Shown piece by piece: positions 43,560 through 52,339 of a DNA stretch of 64,000 nt. Under the pieces are notes generated by a model. It saw only the letters and a list, made by a program, of their open reading frames with translations, was not told the DNA's origin and ran no database searches. Both the position numbers and the translations under genes were made by a program. Where the stretch lies: positions 62,001 through 126,000 of the forward strand of contig NZ_KZ679059.1 in NCBI RefSeq assembly GCF_003024195.1, read 5' to 3'. Source of the DNA: Streptomyces dioscori (lineage in GTDB: Bacteria; Actinomycetota; Actinomycetes; Streptomycetales; Streptomycetaceae). Position 1 is the stretch's first letter; each line of letters starts with the position of its first letter.

Positions 43560-43647
43560 GGGGCGCGGGGAACGGCGCAATCCTTTGTCTTCAGGGGCGC
43601 GGGGAACGGCGCAGTCTTTTGTCTTTCAGGGGCGCGGGGAACTGCGC
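43560..43647. repeat. Three copies of the 19-bp dispersed repeat
   Basis: Cores at 43560-43578, 43594-43612 and 43629-43647, same orientation, 34-35 bp apart, separated by TTTGTCTT-containing spacers. They lie between convergent gene ends. Confidence 0.75.
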
Positions 43648-43681
43648 AACCAGCCCTCACCGACCCGCAGGTCGAGTCCCA

Positions 43682-44713
43682 TCAGCCCCCCGCAGCCCCT
43701 CCCAGCACGACAACCTCCCCCACATCGAAGACCACCCCGACCTCCTCCCCCGCCTCCGGCGCATCCCGCAGCGCACACGCCGCCTCCAGCCGCGGCGCCC
43801 CCTCCGCCTGCAGCTGTACGGCGACATGCGTCCCCCGGAAGGTCCGCGCGGCCACCGTGCACGGCAGCCCCTCCGCGACCGGTACGAGCCGTACCCCCGC
43901 GGGCCGCACGAGCAGCGTGACCTCCCCCTGCGGAGTACCCGAGGGCACCGGCAGCTTGCCCCAGGGCGTGTCCGCGGCCTCCCCGGAGACGACCGCCCCG
44001 GTCACGTTCTCGAAGCCGAGGAAGCGCGCCACGAACTCGTCGGCCGGCCGCTGCCAGACCTCAAGTGGCGTACCCGACTGGGCGATCCGCCCGTCCCGCA
44101 TCACGACGACCCGGTCGGCGAGCGCGAAGGCCTCGCCCTGGTCGTGCGTGACCGCGAGCACGGTGGTGCCCAATTCACCGAAGAGTTCCCGCAGTTCGAC
44201 CACGAGCCGTTCACGCAGCGAGCGGTCCAGCTGGCCGAGCGGTTCGTCGAGCATGAGCAGCCGGGGCCGGGGAGCCAGCGCACGGGCGAGCGCGACGCGC
44301 TGCTGCTCGCCCCCGGAGAGGGAGGCGACAGCCCTCCCCTGCGCGCCCGGCAGCCCCACGAGCGCCAGCAACTCCCCCACCCTGACCGTCTGTCGCTGCT
44401 TCGACTCCCCGTGCATCCGCAGCCCGAAGGCGACGTTTCCGGCCACGTCGCGCTGTGGGAACAGCTGGTGGTCCTGGAACATCAGGCCGACGCCCCGCTT
44501 GTGCGCGGGCACGCCGTCGAGGTCGCGGCCGTCCAGGAAGACCCGCCCGTCGTCCAGGTGCTGGAGCCCCGCGACGGCCCGCAGCAGCGTCGACTTGCCG
44601 CTGCCGCTGGGCCCGAGGACGCACACGATCTCGTGCTCGGCGACATCGAGTCCGACATCGTCGAGCACGGCCCGCCCCCCGAACCGTACGGTCGCCCCAT
44701 CGAGCTTGAGCAT
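43682..44713 (-). CDS. thiQ: Thiamine ABC transporter ATPase
   Basis: A 343-residue ATPase with Walker A GPSGSGKST, Q-loop FQDHQLFPQRD, signature SLSGGEQQR, Walker B RLLMLDEPLGQLD and a C-terminal TOBE domain. It starts two bases after the permease stop, with GGGAGAG inside the permease end. By itself it could serve iron or thiamine import. The TPP riboswitch in front of the operon argues for thiamine or a precursor. Confidence 0.88.
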   Translation of the reverse strand: MLKLDGATVRFGGRAVLDDVGLDVAEHEIVCVLGPSGSGKSTLLRAVAGLQHLDDGRVFLDGRDLDGVPAHKRGVGLMFQDHQLFPQRDVAGNVAFGLRMHGESKQRQTVRVGELLALVGLPGAQGRAVASLSGGEQQRVALARALAPRPRLLMLDEPLGQLDRSLRERLVVELRELFGELGTTVLAVTHDQGEAFALADRVVVMRDGRIAQSGTPLEVWQRPADEFVARFLGFENVTGAVVSGEAADTPWGKLPVPSGTPQGEVTLLVRPAGVRLVPVAEGLPCTVAARTFRGTHVAVQLQAEGAPRLEAACALRDAPEAGEEVGVVFDVGEVVVLGGAAGG

Positions 44714-44715
44714 CG

Positions 44716-46437
44716 TCAGAACTCTCCCGTCCGGTCGGAACGAAGGTCGGTGCGCAGGCGTTCGAGGACCAGCAGCGCCACCGCGCACACCAGCATCAGG
44801 ATGGTCGACAGGGCCATGGCCTGCCCGTAGTTGAGGTCCCCGGCCCGTCCGAGCAGCCGTGCCACGGCGACCGGCAGTGTCGGGTTGTCGGGCCGTGCGA
44901 TGAAGACGGTCGCGCCGAACTCGCCGAGCGACACCGCGAAGGCGAACCCGGCCGCGATCAGCAGTGCCCGCCGCACCATCGGCAGATCGACCTCGCGCCA
45001 CACCCGCCAGGGCGAGGCGCCGAGCACCGCCGCGGCCTCGCGCAGCCGTCCGTCCACCGCGCGCAGCACCGGCAGCATGGTCCGTACGACGAAGGGGACA
45101 CCCACCAGCGCCTGTGCGAGCGGCACGAGGATCCAGCTGCTCCGCAGGTCCAGCGGCGGCTCGTCGAGCGCGATGAGGAAGCCGAAGCCGACGGTCACGG
45201 CGGAGACGCCGAGCGGCAGCATGAGCAGCGCGTCGAAGCCGCGGACGAGCCGTCCGAGCCGTCCGGTGTCCCGCCGGGTGAGGGCGGCGGCCGCGAGTCC
45301 GCCGATCAGCAGGGCGATGGCGGTCGCGGCGAAGGCGTACCGCAGCGAGTTGCCGACGGCGTCGATCGGCGGGACCAGGAAGAGACTGCCCTCGTTGCGG
45401 GTGAGCGCCTTGTAGTAGCCGAAGCCGGGGGCGTCGAGCGAGCGCTCGACGAGGACGGCCAGCGGCAGCACGAGCAGGACGGCGATGGAGCCGAGGACGC
45501 CCGCGAGCAGCGCCCACTGCCCTGCCCCGCGCGGCCGTCGTGCGGTCGCGCCCGCGTCCACCAGCCGCAGGGCGGTCTCCCGCCGCCGTACGGTCCGGGC
45601 GTGGACGGCGAGGATCGCGCCCACCGCGGCGAACTGGACGAGCGTCAGCACGGCGGCCGTGGAGAGGTCGAAGATCTCCGAGGTCTGCCGGTAGATCTCG
45701 ACTTCGAGGGTGGAGAAGGTGGGGCCGCCGAGGATCTGCACGACACCGAAGGAGGTGAAGGTGAAGAGGAACACCATGAGCGCGGCGGCGGCCACGGCCG
45801 GGCCGAGCGCCGGGAGCGTCACCCTGCGCCAGGCCGCGAACGGGGAGGCGCCGAGCACCCTGGCGGCCTCTTCCTGCCGCGGGTCGAGCTGCGACCAGAG
45901 GCCGCCGACCGTGCGGACGACGACCGCGTAGTTGAAGAAGACGTGCGCGAGCAGGATGGCCCACACGGTGGTGTCCAGGCGTACGCCCCACAGCTCGTCC
46001 AGCAGCCCGCCCCGCCCGAGCAGCGCCAGGAAGGCGGTGCCCACGACGACCGTGGGAAGCACGAACGGCACGGTGACGACCGCCCGCAGGATCTGCTTGC
46101 CCCTGAACTCGAAGCGCGCGAAGACGTACGCGCCGGGGAGCGCGACCAGCAGGGTGAGCGCGGTCGAGGCGAGCGCCTGCCAGGTCGTGAACCACAGGAC
46201 GTGCCGGATGTCGGACTGTCCGAGCACGTCCGCGATCCGCCCGAACCGCCAGACCCCGTCGGCCTTCAGCCCGCGGGCGGTGATCGCGGCGACCGGATAG
46301 GCGAAGAACACCCCGAAGAACGCGACGGGCACGGCCATGAGCCCGAGCCGCGCCACGCTCCCCCGGCGTGAGGACCGCGAAGACCGCGAAGACCGGGGCC
46401 GCGCGCCGGCCTCTACTTCAGTACGAGCGAGGTCCAT
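44716..46437 (-). CDS. thiP: Thiamine ABC transporter permease, fused two-domain type
   Basis: The roughly 573-residue protein has about 12 membrane helices in two homologous halves, each with an EAA loop (EEAARVLGASPFAAWRRVTLP; REAAAVLGASPWRVWREVDLP). This is the ThiP/FbpB architecture. ATG 46437 overlaps the binding-protein end by 25 bp; a GTG four codons earlier is an alternative. It forms the channel for the ligand delivered by the upstream lipoprotein. Confidence 0.88.
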   Translation of the reverse strand: MDLARTEVEAGARPRSSRSSRSSRRGSVARLGLMAVPVAFFGVFFAYPVAAITARGLKADGVWRFGRIADVLGQSDIRHVLWFTTWQALASTALTLLVALPGAYVFARFEFRGKQILRAVVTVPFVLPTVVVGTAFLALLGRGGLLDELWGVRLDTTVWAILLAHVFFNYAVVVRTVGGLWSQLDPRQEEAARVLGASPFAAWRRVTLPALGPAVAAAALMVFLFTFTSFGVVQILGGPTFSTLEVEIYRQTSEIFDLSTAAVLTLVQFAAVGAILAVHARTVRRRETALRLVDAGATARRPRGAGQWALLAGVLGSIAVLLVLPLAVLVERSLDAPGFGYYKALTRNEGSLFLVPPIDAVGNSLRYAFAATAIALLIGGLAAAALTRRDTGRLGRLVRGFDALLMLPLGVSAVTVGFGFLIALDEPPLDLRSSWILVPLAQALVGVPFVVRTMLPVLRAVDGRLREAAAVLGASPWRVWREVDLPMVRRALLIAAGFAFAVSLGEFGATVFIARPDNPTLPVAVARLLGRAGDLNYGQAMALSTILMLVCAVALLVLERLRTDLRSDRTGEF

Positions 46438-47531
46438 GTCTTGACCCACTCGTCACGGTTGTCGGCGATCCTGGCGGGGTCCAGGGTCTCGGGGTTCGCG
46501 GCGGCGGGACCGTACTGCGTGAACGCGTCGGGCACCTTGGCGCCCTCGATCACCGGGTACACGAACATGTTGAGCGGCATGTCCTCCTGGAACTGCTTGC
46601 CGACCAGGAAGTCGATGAGCGCCTTGCCGCCCTTGCTGTTCTTCGCGTTGCTCAGCAGGCCCGCGTACTCGACCTGGCGGAAGCAGGTGCCCTCCGCGAC
46701 TCCGGTCGGCGCGGTCTTGGGCTTGGGGTCGGCGTAGATGACCTCGGCGGGCGGCGAGGAGGCGTAGGAGACGACGAGCGGCCTGTCGCCCTTGGCCTTC
46801 TTGCCGCCGGCGGACCCGGAGAACTCCTCGTTGTAGGCCTGCTCCCAGCCGTCGACGACCTTCACGCCGTTGGCCTTGAGCTTCTTCCAGTAGCCTTCCC
46901 AGCCCTTGTCGCCGTACTCGGCGGCGGTGCCGAGCAGGAAGCCGAGGCCGGGCGAGGAGGTCGAGGCGTTCTCGGTGACGAGCAGATCCTTGTACGCGGG
47001 CTTGACCAGATCGTCGAAGGACGTCGGCACGGCCAGCTTGTGCTCACTGAACCAGGCCTTGTCGTAGTTGACGCAGATGTCTCCGGAGTCGATGGGCGTG
47101 ACCCGGTGCTTGTCCTGGTCGACCCGGTACCGGGCCTGGATGCCGTCGGCGCCCTCGGCCTCGTACGACTGGAAGAGTCCGTTGTCGAGCGCGCGGGAGA
47201 GCAGGGTGTTGTCGACGCCGAAGAAGACGTCTCCCTGCGGGTTGCCCTTGGTGAGGATCGCCTTGTTGACGGCCTGCCCGGCGTCGCCGTCCTTGAGGAC
47301 CCGGACCTTGTACCCGGACTCCTTCTCGAACGCCTTCAGCACGTCCTTGGTGTAGGCGAAGGAGTCATGGCTGACGAGGGTGACGGTCTTGGACCCGGAG
47401 CCCTCGTCACCGCTCCCGGAGTCGGACGACCCGCACGCGCTGAGCGCGGCGAGGCCGAGACCGCCGGCCGCGACCACGGCGGTGATCCTGAAGATGTTGC
47501 TCTTGGCGCTCTTGGCGCTTCTGGTGCTCAC
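46413..47531 (-). CDS. thiB: Thiamine-binding lipoprotein of the ABC transporter
   Basis: The 372-residue precursor has a hydrophobic signal and lipobox LSAC. The mature protein matches the ThiB/TbpA family: TVTLVSHDSFAYTKDVLKAF, GDVFFGVDNTLLSRAL, DICVNYDKAWF and SYASSPPAEVIY. It binds thiamine or its phosphates. GTG 47531 is preceded by AGGAGGAATCGA and is preferred to a start 75 bp upstream. The gene is first in the thiBPQ operon, behind a TPP riboswitch. Confidence 0.92.
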   Translation of the reverse strand: MSTRSAKSAKSNIFRITAVVAAGGLGLAALSACGSSDSGSGDEGSGSKTVTLVSHDSFAYTKDVLKAFEKESGYKVRVLKDGDAGQAVNKAILTKGNPQGDVFFGVDNTLLSRALDNGLFQSYEAEGADGIQARYRVDQDKHRVTPIDSGDICVNYDKAWFSEHKLAVPTSFDDLVKPAYKDLLVTENASTSSPGLGFLLGTAAEYGDKGWEGYWKKLKANGVKVVDGWEQAYNEEFSGSAGGKKAKGDRPLVVSYASSPPAEVIYADPKPKTAPTGVAEGTCFRQVEYAGLLSNAKNSKGGKALIDFLVGKQFQEDMPLNMFVYPVIEGAKVPDAFTQYGPAAANPETLDPARIADNRDEWVKTWTSLVLK

Positions 47532-47565
47532 TCGATTCCTCCTGGGTTGACCAGGAAGAGACGCG

Positions 47566-47602
47566 GCCCTGCCCGGGACCTCGAACGGATCCCGGGCAGG
47601 GC
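47566..47602 (-). terminator. Attenuator-like hairpin between riboswitch and thiB
   Basis: A perfect 13-bp stem (GCCCTGCCCGGGA and its complement) with an 11-nt loop lies 20 bp after the riboswitch and 34 bp before the thiB start. It could terminate transcription when TPP is bound. No U-run follows, as often in high-GC genomes. Confidence 0.65.
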
Positions 47603-47621
47603 GCAACAGCTTGAGTAGTGA

Positions 47622-47710
47622 CCGAACTTCCTACCCAGAATGACCTGGGCGAGGTTCAGAGGGTCTGCGGGCTGTCCCGCACTCTCAGCGCTGTGGCGCT
47701 CCCCTGTCGG
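47622..47710 (-). ncRNA. TPP riboswitch (thi box)
   Basis: On the minus strand the leader contains the conserved CTGAGA (47688-47683), a GC hairpin, then ACCCTCTGAACCT (47664-47652), followed by CATTCTGGGTAGGAAG. These are the signature segments of the thiamine pyrophosphate aptamer in the right order and spacing. It lies upstream of the thiB gene, with a hairpin as likely expression platform. Confidence 0.9.
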
Positions 47711-47741
47711 AATATGAAGATGTACGTATCTCTGCGCCAGA

Positions 47742-48848
47742 CTACCGCTCGGTGGCCGCGAGCTGTCCGCACGCCCCGTCGATCTCCTGGCCACGGGTGT
47801 CCCGGACGGTGACGGGCACACCATGGGCGGCGATCGCCTCGACGAACGCCTTCTCGTCCTCGGGCCGCGAGGCGGTCCACTTGGAGCCCGGCGTCGGGTT
47901 CAGCGGGATCAGGTTCACATGCACCGGCTTGCCCTTGAGCATCCGCCCGAGCCGGTCACCGCGCCACGCCTGGTCGTTGATGTCCCGGATGAGCGCGTAC
48001 TCGATGGAGAGCCGGCGCCCCGACCTGGCCGCGTACTCCCAGCCCGCGTCCAGCACTTCCCGTACCTTCCACCGTGTGTTGACCGGTACGAGGGTGTCGC
48101 GCAGCTCGTCGTCCGGGGCGTGCAGGGAGATGGCGAGACGGCACTTGAAGCCCTCGTCGGCGAACCGGTTGATGGCGGGGACGAGACCGACGGTCGAGAC
48201 GGTGATCCCACGCTGCGAGAGCCCGAGCCCGTCCGGCTCCGGGTCGGTGAGGGCCCGGATGGACTGGACGACCCGCTTGTAGTTGGCGAGCGGCTCACCC
48301 ATGCCCATGAAGACGATGTTGCTGAGCCGCGCCGGACCGCCGGGGATCTCCCCGTCGCGCAGCGCCCGCATGCCGTCGACGATCTGGTGCACGATCTCGC
48401 CGGTCGACAGGTTCCGGTCGAGACCGGCCTGTCCCGTCGCACAGAACGGGCAGTTCATCCCGCAGCCGGCCTGTGAGCTGATGCACATGGTGACCCGGTC
48501 CGGGTAGCGCATCAGCACGGACTCGACGAGCGTGCCGTCGAAGAGCCGCCAGAGGGTCTTGCGGGTGGTGTCGTCGTCGGTGGACAGATGCCGCACGACC
48601 GTCATCAGCTCGGGCAGCAGCGCTTCCTGCAGCTTGGCGCGCGAGCCGGCAGGGATGTCGGTCCACTGCTCGGGATCGTGCGCGAACCGCGAGAAGTAGT
48701 GCTGCGAGAGCTGTTTGGCACGAAACGGCTTCTCACCGACCGCGGCAACGGCCTCTTTACGCTCGGCAGGCGTGAGATCGGCAAGGTGCCGCGGCGGCTT
48801 CTTGGCTCCGCGGGGGGCGACGAATGTGAGTTCTCCGGGCTTAGGCAT
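47742..48848 (-). CDS. rlmN: 23S rRNA (adenine-2503-C2)-methyltransferase
   Basis: The 368-residue radical-SAM enzyme methylates C2 of A2503 in 23S rRNA (and A37 in some tRNAs). The iron-sulfur cluster cysteines are Cys129, Cys133 and Cys136 in AGCGMNCPFC; the methyl-carrying cysteine is Cys360 in EIDGACGQL. ATG 48848 gives normal length. No ribosome site is evident, so the mRNA may be leaderless. Confidence 0.95.
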   Translation of the reverse strand: MPKPGELTFVAPRGAKKPPRHLADLTPAERKEAVAAVGEKPFRAKQLSQHYFSRFAHDPEQWTDIPAGSRAKLQEALLPELMTVVRHLSTDDDTTRKTLWRLFDGTLVESVLMRYPDRVTMCISSQAGCGMNCPFCATGQAGLDRNLSTGEIVHQIVDGMRALRDGEIPGGPARLSNIVFMGMGEPLANYKRVVQSIRALTDPEPDGLGLSQRGITVSTVGLVPAINRFADEGFKCRLAISLHAPDDELRDTLVPVNTRWKVREVLDAGWEYAARSGRRLSIEYALIRDINDQAWRGDRLGRMLKGKPVHVNLIPLNPTPGSKWTASRPEDEKAFVEAIAAHGVPVTVRDTRGQEIDGACGQLAATER

Positions 48849-49008
48849 GGCTGTACCAGTGTCGCAGATCGATTCGTGTGACCTGAGCCGCGAGGTTTCG
48901 GGGGCGTGCGGCCCTGCGAGGCGGTCGCCGCACGCCCCCGGCCGCTGGCGCACACCCCCGGCCCCTTCACGGCCCCGCACGGTTTCAGGGGCCCTTCCGG
49001 CGGTCGCG

Positions 49009-49039
49009 TTGCCATCTAGGCCACACCAGGACCTAGAAT
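49009..49039 (+). promoter_or_regulatory. Promoter giving a probable leaderless mRNA
   Basis: TTGCCA (49009-49014), a 19-bp spacer and TAGAAT (49034-49039) end 7 bp before the GTG at 49047. Transcription would start at or next to the start codon. Confidence 0.5.
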
Positions 49040-49046
49040 CGAACGC

Positions 49047-49388
49047 GTGTCCGATAAAGTGTCTCGTCTGGATCGCCTGCGTAGCGTCCGCGAATGGCTG
49101 GCCTGGCAGCTGCGCCGCACGGACGACACCATCGCCGAACTCGAACGTCAGGAGGCAGCCACCGCCCGTACCGCGCGCACAACGCCCTCATCCACGCCCG
49201 GCTGGAAGCTCGCGCTGCGCAGAGCGGGTGGCAGACCCACCCCCGACGCCGTCCATACGAGCGACTGCGGCATGGCAGGCAAGAACACGAAACCGCTGCC
49301 CCGCGAACAGGCGCTCCGGGCGATCACGGAGGACGGCATCACCGCGTGCCCCTACTGCCGGCCCGACAACGATCTGGGTGTGCTGTGA
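49047..49388 (+). CDS. DUF6233-like small protein
   Basis: A 113-residue protein with an Arg-rich helical N-terminus (LDRLRSVREWLAWQLRRTDD). Its C-terminal segment, HTSDCGMAGKNTKPLPREQA and GITACPYCRPDN, is the layout of DUF6233 proteins, which are scattered accessory genes in Streptomyces. The His/Cys residues could bind metal. GTG start with a promoter immediately upstream and no ribosome site. Its stop overlaps the next gene (GTGA). Function unknown. Confidence 0.75.
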   Translation: MSDKVSRLDRLRSVREWLAWQLRRTDDTIAELERQEAATARTARTTPSSTPGWKLALRRAGGRPTPDAVHTSDCGMAGKNTKPLPREQALRAITEDGITACPYCRPDNDLGVL

Positions 49389-49654
49389 ACGGCGAACGAC
49401 CGCAGGACGAGAACACGAGCGGGACGAGCGGGATGAGCGGAACAAACGCGGCGCCCATCGTCGTGCACCGCATGACGGGCGCCCGCGGGCGCCGGGTCAC
49501 CATCCACGGCCAGGTCTTCGGCCTCGCCCACAGCGACACCGACCTGGCCGAGTTCCTGCGCCGGGCGGGCCTGCCGGACGACGCCTGGGAACTGCTGGAC
49601 GACCCGCGCTGGGTGAAGTGGCAGGGTGGCCGGCCGCACGAGTACTCCCCGTAG
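49385..49654 (+). CDS. Small hypothetical protein coupled to the DUF6233-like gene
   Basis: This 89-residue protein starts at a GTG that overlaps the preceding TGA by three bases, so translation is probably coupled. It contains VVHRMTGARGRRVTIHGQVF, then a helical segment (DTDLAEFLRRAGL) and DPRWVKWQGGRPHEY. No signal or membrane segment. I do not recognise the family. The pair resembles small two-gene accessory units of Streptomyces. Confidence 0.65.
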   Translation: MNGERPQDENTSGTSGMSGTNAAPIVVHRMTGARGRRVTIHGQVFGLAHSDTDLAEFLRRAGLPDDAWELLDDPRWVKWQGGRPHEYSP

Positions 49655-49686
49655 GACCGGTACTCCCCTGCGGGCCCGGACGCCGA

Positions 49687-49716
49687 GGACCCCCGGCCGT
49701 GATCGGCCGGGGGTCC
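49687..49716. terminator. Bidirectional terminator
   Basis: GGACCCCCGGCCG and its perfect complement around a TGAT loop, between the convergent ends of the small hypothetical gene and cdsA. Confidence 0.75.
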
Positions 49717-49742
49717 CCGAGGTCACGCGGTGCCAGGTCCGG

Positions 49743-50888
49743 TCAGCCCGATCCGACGAAGAGCACCAGCAGCAGCCACACCACGGGAGCGGTGGGCAGC
49801 AGCGAGTCCAGCCGGTCCATGATCCCGCCGTGGCCCGGGAGCAGGGTGCCCATGTCCTTGATGCCCAGGTCCCGCTTGATCATCGACTCGCCGAGGTCGC
49901 CGAGCGTGGCGCTGGCCGCGACCGCGAAGCCGACGATCAGGCCCTGCCACCAGGTGCCGTCGTCGATGAGGAACTGCATGCACAGCGCGCCCGCCACCAT
50001 CGCGAAGGCGACCGCGCCGAGCAGGCCCTCGCGGGTCTTGCCGGGGCTGATGCGCGGGGCGAGCTTGTGCGTGCCGAAGCGCCACCCGACGGCGTACGCG
50101 CCCGTGTCGCTGACCACGGCCAGCAGCAGGAACGTGAGGACCCGCCACGCGCCGTCGTCCGCGGTGAGCATCATCGCCACGAAGGTGGCGAGGAACGGGA
50201 TGTAGAAGGCCGCGAAGACTCCCGCGGTGACGTCCTTGAGGTAGCCCTCGGGCGGTTCCGTCATCCGCCAGACCAGGACCGCGAGCGCGGTGAGCGCCAT
50301 GGCCACCCAGGCACCCTCGGGCCCGCGGACGTAGCCGGCGACGACCATCGCCGCGCCGCCCACCGCCAGCGGCACGAGCGGCGCCTTGATGTCCTTGCGC
50401 TCCGCGAGCCTCGACGTGAGCTCCCACAGACCGACCACGACAGCGACCGCTATGACGCCGATGAAGACGGCCTTGACGACGAACAACGACGCGACGATCA
50501 CCACGCCGAGCCCGACCCCGACCCCTATGGCAGCACCCAGGTCGCGGCCCGCGTTCTTCTTCTGCGGCGCGGGTGCGGGCTGTGCGGCGCTGGTCATGGG
50601 CTCCTGCGGATTCAGCGGGTGCTGCGACGAAGTCCGGAAGGGCGGCGGCGTCGACGGTGGCGGCGTCTCGTCGCGAAACAGGGGGCCGCCCGTCCGAGCA
50701 GCCCCCCGGTCGTCATCCTGGTCTCCGCCATGCGCGGGTACGTCGGGCACGATGGGCATGGGGCGAGTCTGCTGCGCGTGGTGCGCATCGTACGCGGGAC
50801 CCGCCGGGGCATCCCCCTGGACAGGCCCCCGGTCGGACGGCCCCCAGTACCCGGCTTGTGGCGGCGCCCCCCAGGAAGAGTCGTTCAT
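49743..50888 (-). CDS. cdsA: Phosphatidate cytidylyltransferase
   Basis: The 381-residue membrane enzyme makes CDP-diacylglycerol, the precursor of phospholipids. A Pro/Gln-rich cytoplasmic N-terminus of about 125 residues precedes roughly eight helices. The signature is present: SDTGAYAVGWRFGTHKLAP, ISPGKTREGLLGA and ESMIKRDLGIKDMGTLLPGHG. Its ATG overlaps the frr stop by one base, so it is cotranscribed with frr. Confidence 0.93.
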   Translation of the reverse strand: MNDSSWGAPPQAGYWGPSDRGPVQGDAPAGPAYDAHHAQQTRPMPIVPDVPAHGGDQDDDRGAARTGGPLFRDETPPPSTPPPFRTSSQHPLNPQEPMTSAAQPAPAPQKKNAGRDLGAAIGVGVGLGVVIVASLFVVKAVFIGVIAVAVVVGLWELTSRLAERKDIKAPLVPLAVGGAAMVVAGYVRGPEGAWVAMALTALAVLVWRMTEPPEGYLKDVTAGVFAAFYIPFLATFVAMMLTADDGAWRVLTFLLLAVVSDTGAYAVGWRFGTHKLAPRISPGKTREGLLGAVAFAMVAGALCMQFLIDDGTWWQGLIVGFAVAASATLGDLGESMIKRDLGIKDMGTLLPGHGGIMDRLDSLLPTAPVVWLLLVLFVGSG

Positions 50889-51448
50889 CAGACTTCGAGC
50901 AGCTCTGCTTCCTTGTGCTTGAGCAGCTCGTCCACCTGCGCGACGTACTTCGCGGTGGTGTCGTCGAGCTCCTTCTCCGCACGGCGGCCCTCGTCCTCGC
51001 CGACCTCGCCGTCCTTGATCATCTTGTCGATGCCGTCCTTGGCCTTGCGGCGGACGGAACGGATCGAGATCTTGGAGTCCTCGGCCTTGGTGCGGGCCAC
51101 CTTGATGTAGTCCTTGCGGCGCTCCTCGGTGAGCTCGGGGAACACCACCCGGATGATGTTGCCGTCGTTGCTCGGGTTGACGCCGAGGTCGGAGTCGCGG
51201 ATCGCCTGCTCGATGTTGCGCATCGCGCTCTTGTCAAACGGGGTCACCACGGCCATACGCGGCTCGGGCACCGAGAACGAGGCCAGCTGGTTGATCGGGG
51301 TCAACGCGCCGTAGTAGTCCGCCACGATCTTGTTGAACATCGCCGGGTGCGCACGGCCTGTGCGGATCGCGGCGAAGTCCTCCTTGGCGACCACGACGGC
51401 CTTCTCCATCTTCTCCTCGGCTTCGAGGAGGGTCTCTTCGATCACCAC
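50888..51448 (-). CDS. frr: Ribosome recycling factor
   Basis: The 186-residue factor splits post-termination ribosomes with EF-G. It shows the full family sequence: IRTGRAHPAMFNKI, YYGALTPINQLAS, VFPELTEERRKDY and DGIDKMIKDGEVGEDEG. Two adjacent GTG codons (51448 and 51445) follow AGGAGCAA; the first is taken. The gene lies between pyrH and cdsA, as in most actinobacteria. Confidence 0.95.
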   Translation of the reverse strand: MVIEETLLEAEEKMEKAVVVAKEDFAAIRTGRAHPAMFNKIVADYYGALTPINQLASFSVPEPRMAVVTPFDKSAMRNIEQAIRDSDLGVNPSNDGNIIRVVFPELTEERRKDYIKVARTKAEDSKISIRSVRRKAKDGIDKMIKDGEVGEDEGRRAEKELDDTTAKYVAQVDELLKHKEAELLEV

Positions 51449-51565
51449 TTGCTCCTGCGTGTCTTGAGTAGGCCCGGCTGCGGTTCCCTGGCGGTTAGGC
51501 GGCCGGCTGCGTCGCGTCTTATTCCTGAACGGTTCCCGACCGGCAGGACATTGTCCATCCCCCGG

Positions 51566-52339
51566 TCAGGCCCGACTGCCCTGGTCACCCACAAGCGTGC
51601 CGATCTTCTCACCCTTGACCGCCCGAGCGATATTGCCCTCGGTCAGAAGCTCGAAGACGAGGATCGGGAGCTTGTTGTCGCGGCACAGCGTGATCGCGGT
51701 CATGTCGGCGACCTTCAGGTCGCGGGTGATGACCTCGCCGTAGCTGAGCGCGTCGAACTTGACCGCTGTGGGGTTGGTCTTGGGGTCGGAGTCGTAGACC
51801 CCGTCCACACCGTTCTTGCCCATCAGCAGCGCTTCGGCGTCGATCTCCAGAGCGCGCTGGGCGGCGGTGGTGTCCGTGGAGAAGTACGGCATGCCCATCC
51901 CTGCGCCGAAGATGACCACACGGCCCTTCTCCAGGTGCCGTACGGCTCGCAGCGGGATGTACGGCTCGGCGACCTGCCCCATGGTGATGGCGGTCTGCAC
52001 GCGCGAGTCGATGCCCTCCTTCTCCAGGAAGTCCTGGAGGGCGAGGCAGTTCATGACGGTGCCGAGCATGCCCATGTAGTCGGAGCGGGCCCGGTCCATG
52101 CCGCGCTGCTGGAGCTCGGCGCCCCGGAAGAAGTTGCCGCCCCCGATGACGACGGCGATCTGGGCACCGCCGCGGACCACCGCGGCGATCTCCCGGGCCA
52201 TCTTGTGCACCACGTCGGGGTCGACGCCGAGCGCTCCGCCACCGGCGAACGCCTCACCGGAAAGCTTCAGCAGAAAGCGGCCGGAGCCCTTGCCGGTGTC
52301 GCTCTTTTCGTCCTTGTCGGCGGCCTTGGTGGTGGTCAT
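51566..52339 (-). CDS. pyrH: UMP kinase
   Basis: A 257-residue amino-acid-kinase-fold enzyme that phosphorylates UMP to UDP. Motifs are LLKLSGEAFAG, VVIGGGNFFRG, DYMGMLGTVMN and GVYDSDPKTNP. ATG 52339 with AGAGG upstream removes an unlikely N-terminal extension. The first 20 residues are charged and variable. It stands 118 bp upstream of frr. Confidence 0.95.
   Translation of the reverse strand: MTTTKAADKDEKSDTGKGSGRFLLKLSGEAFAGGGALGVDPDVVHKMAREIAAVVRGGAQIAVVIGGGNFFRGAELQQRGMDRARSDYMGMLGTVMNCLALQDFLEKEGIDSRVQTAITMGQVAEPYIPLRAVRHLEKGRVVIFGAGMGMPYFSTDTTAAQRALEIDAEALLMGKNGVDGVYDSDPKTNPTAVKFDALSYGEVITRDLKVADMTAITLCRDNKLPILVFELLTEGNIARAVKGEKIGTLVGDQGSRA

Noticed and set aside
43682..47531. Iron(III) transporter instead of thiamine transporter
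   Set aside because: The permease and ATPase alone fit both, but the TPP riboswitch and ThiB-type binding protein motifs favour thiamine.
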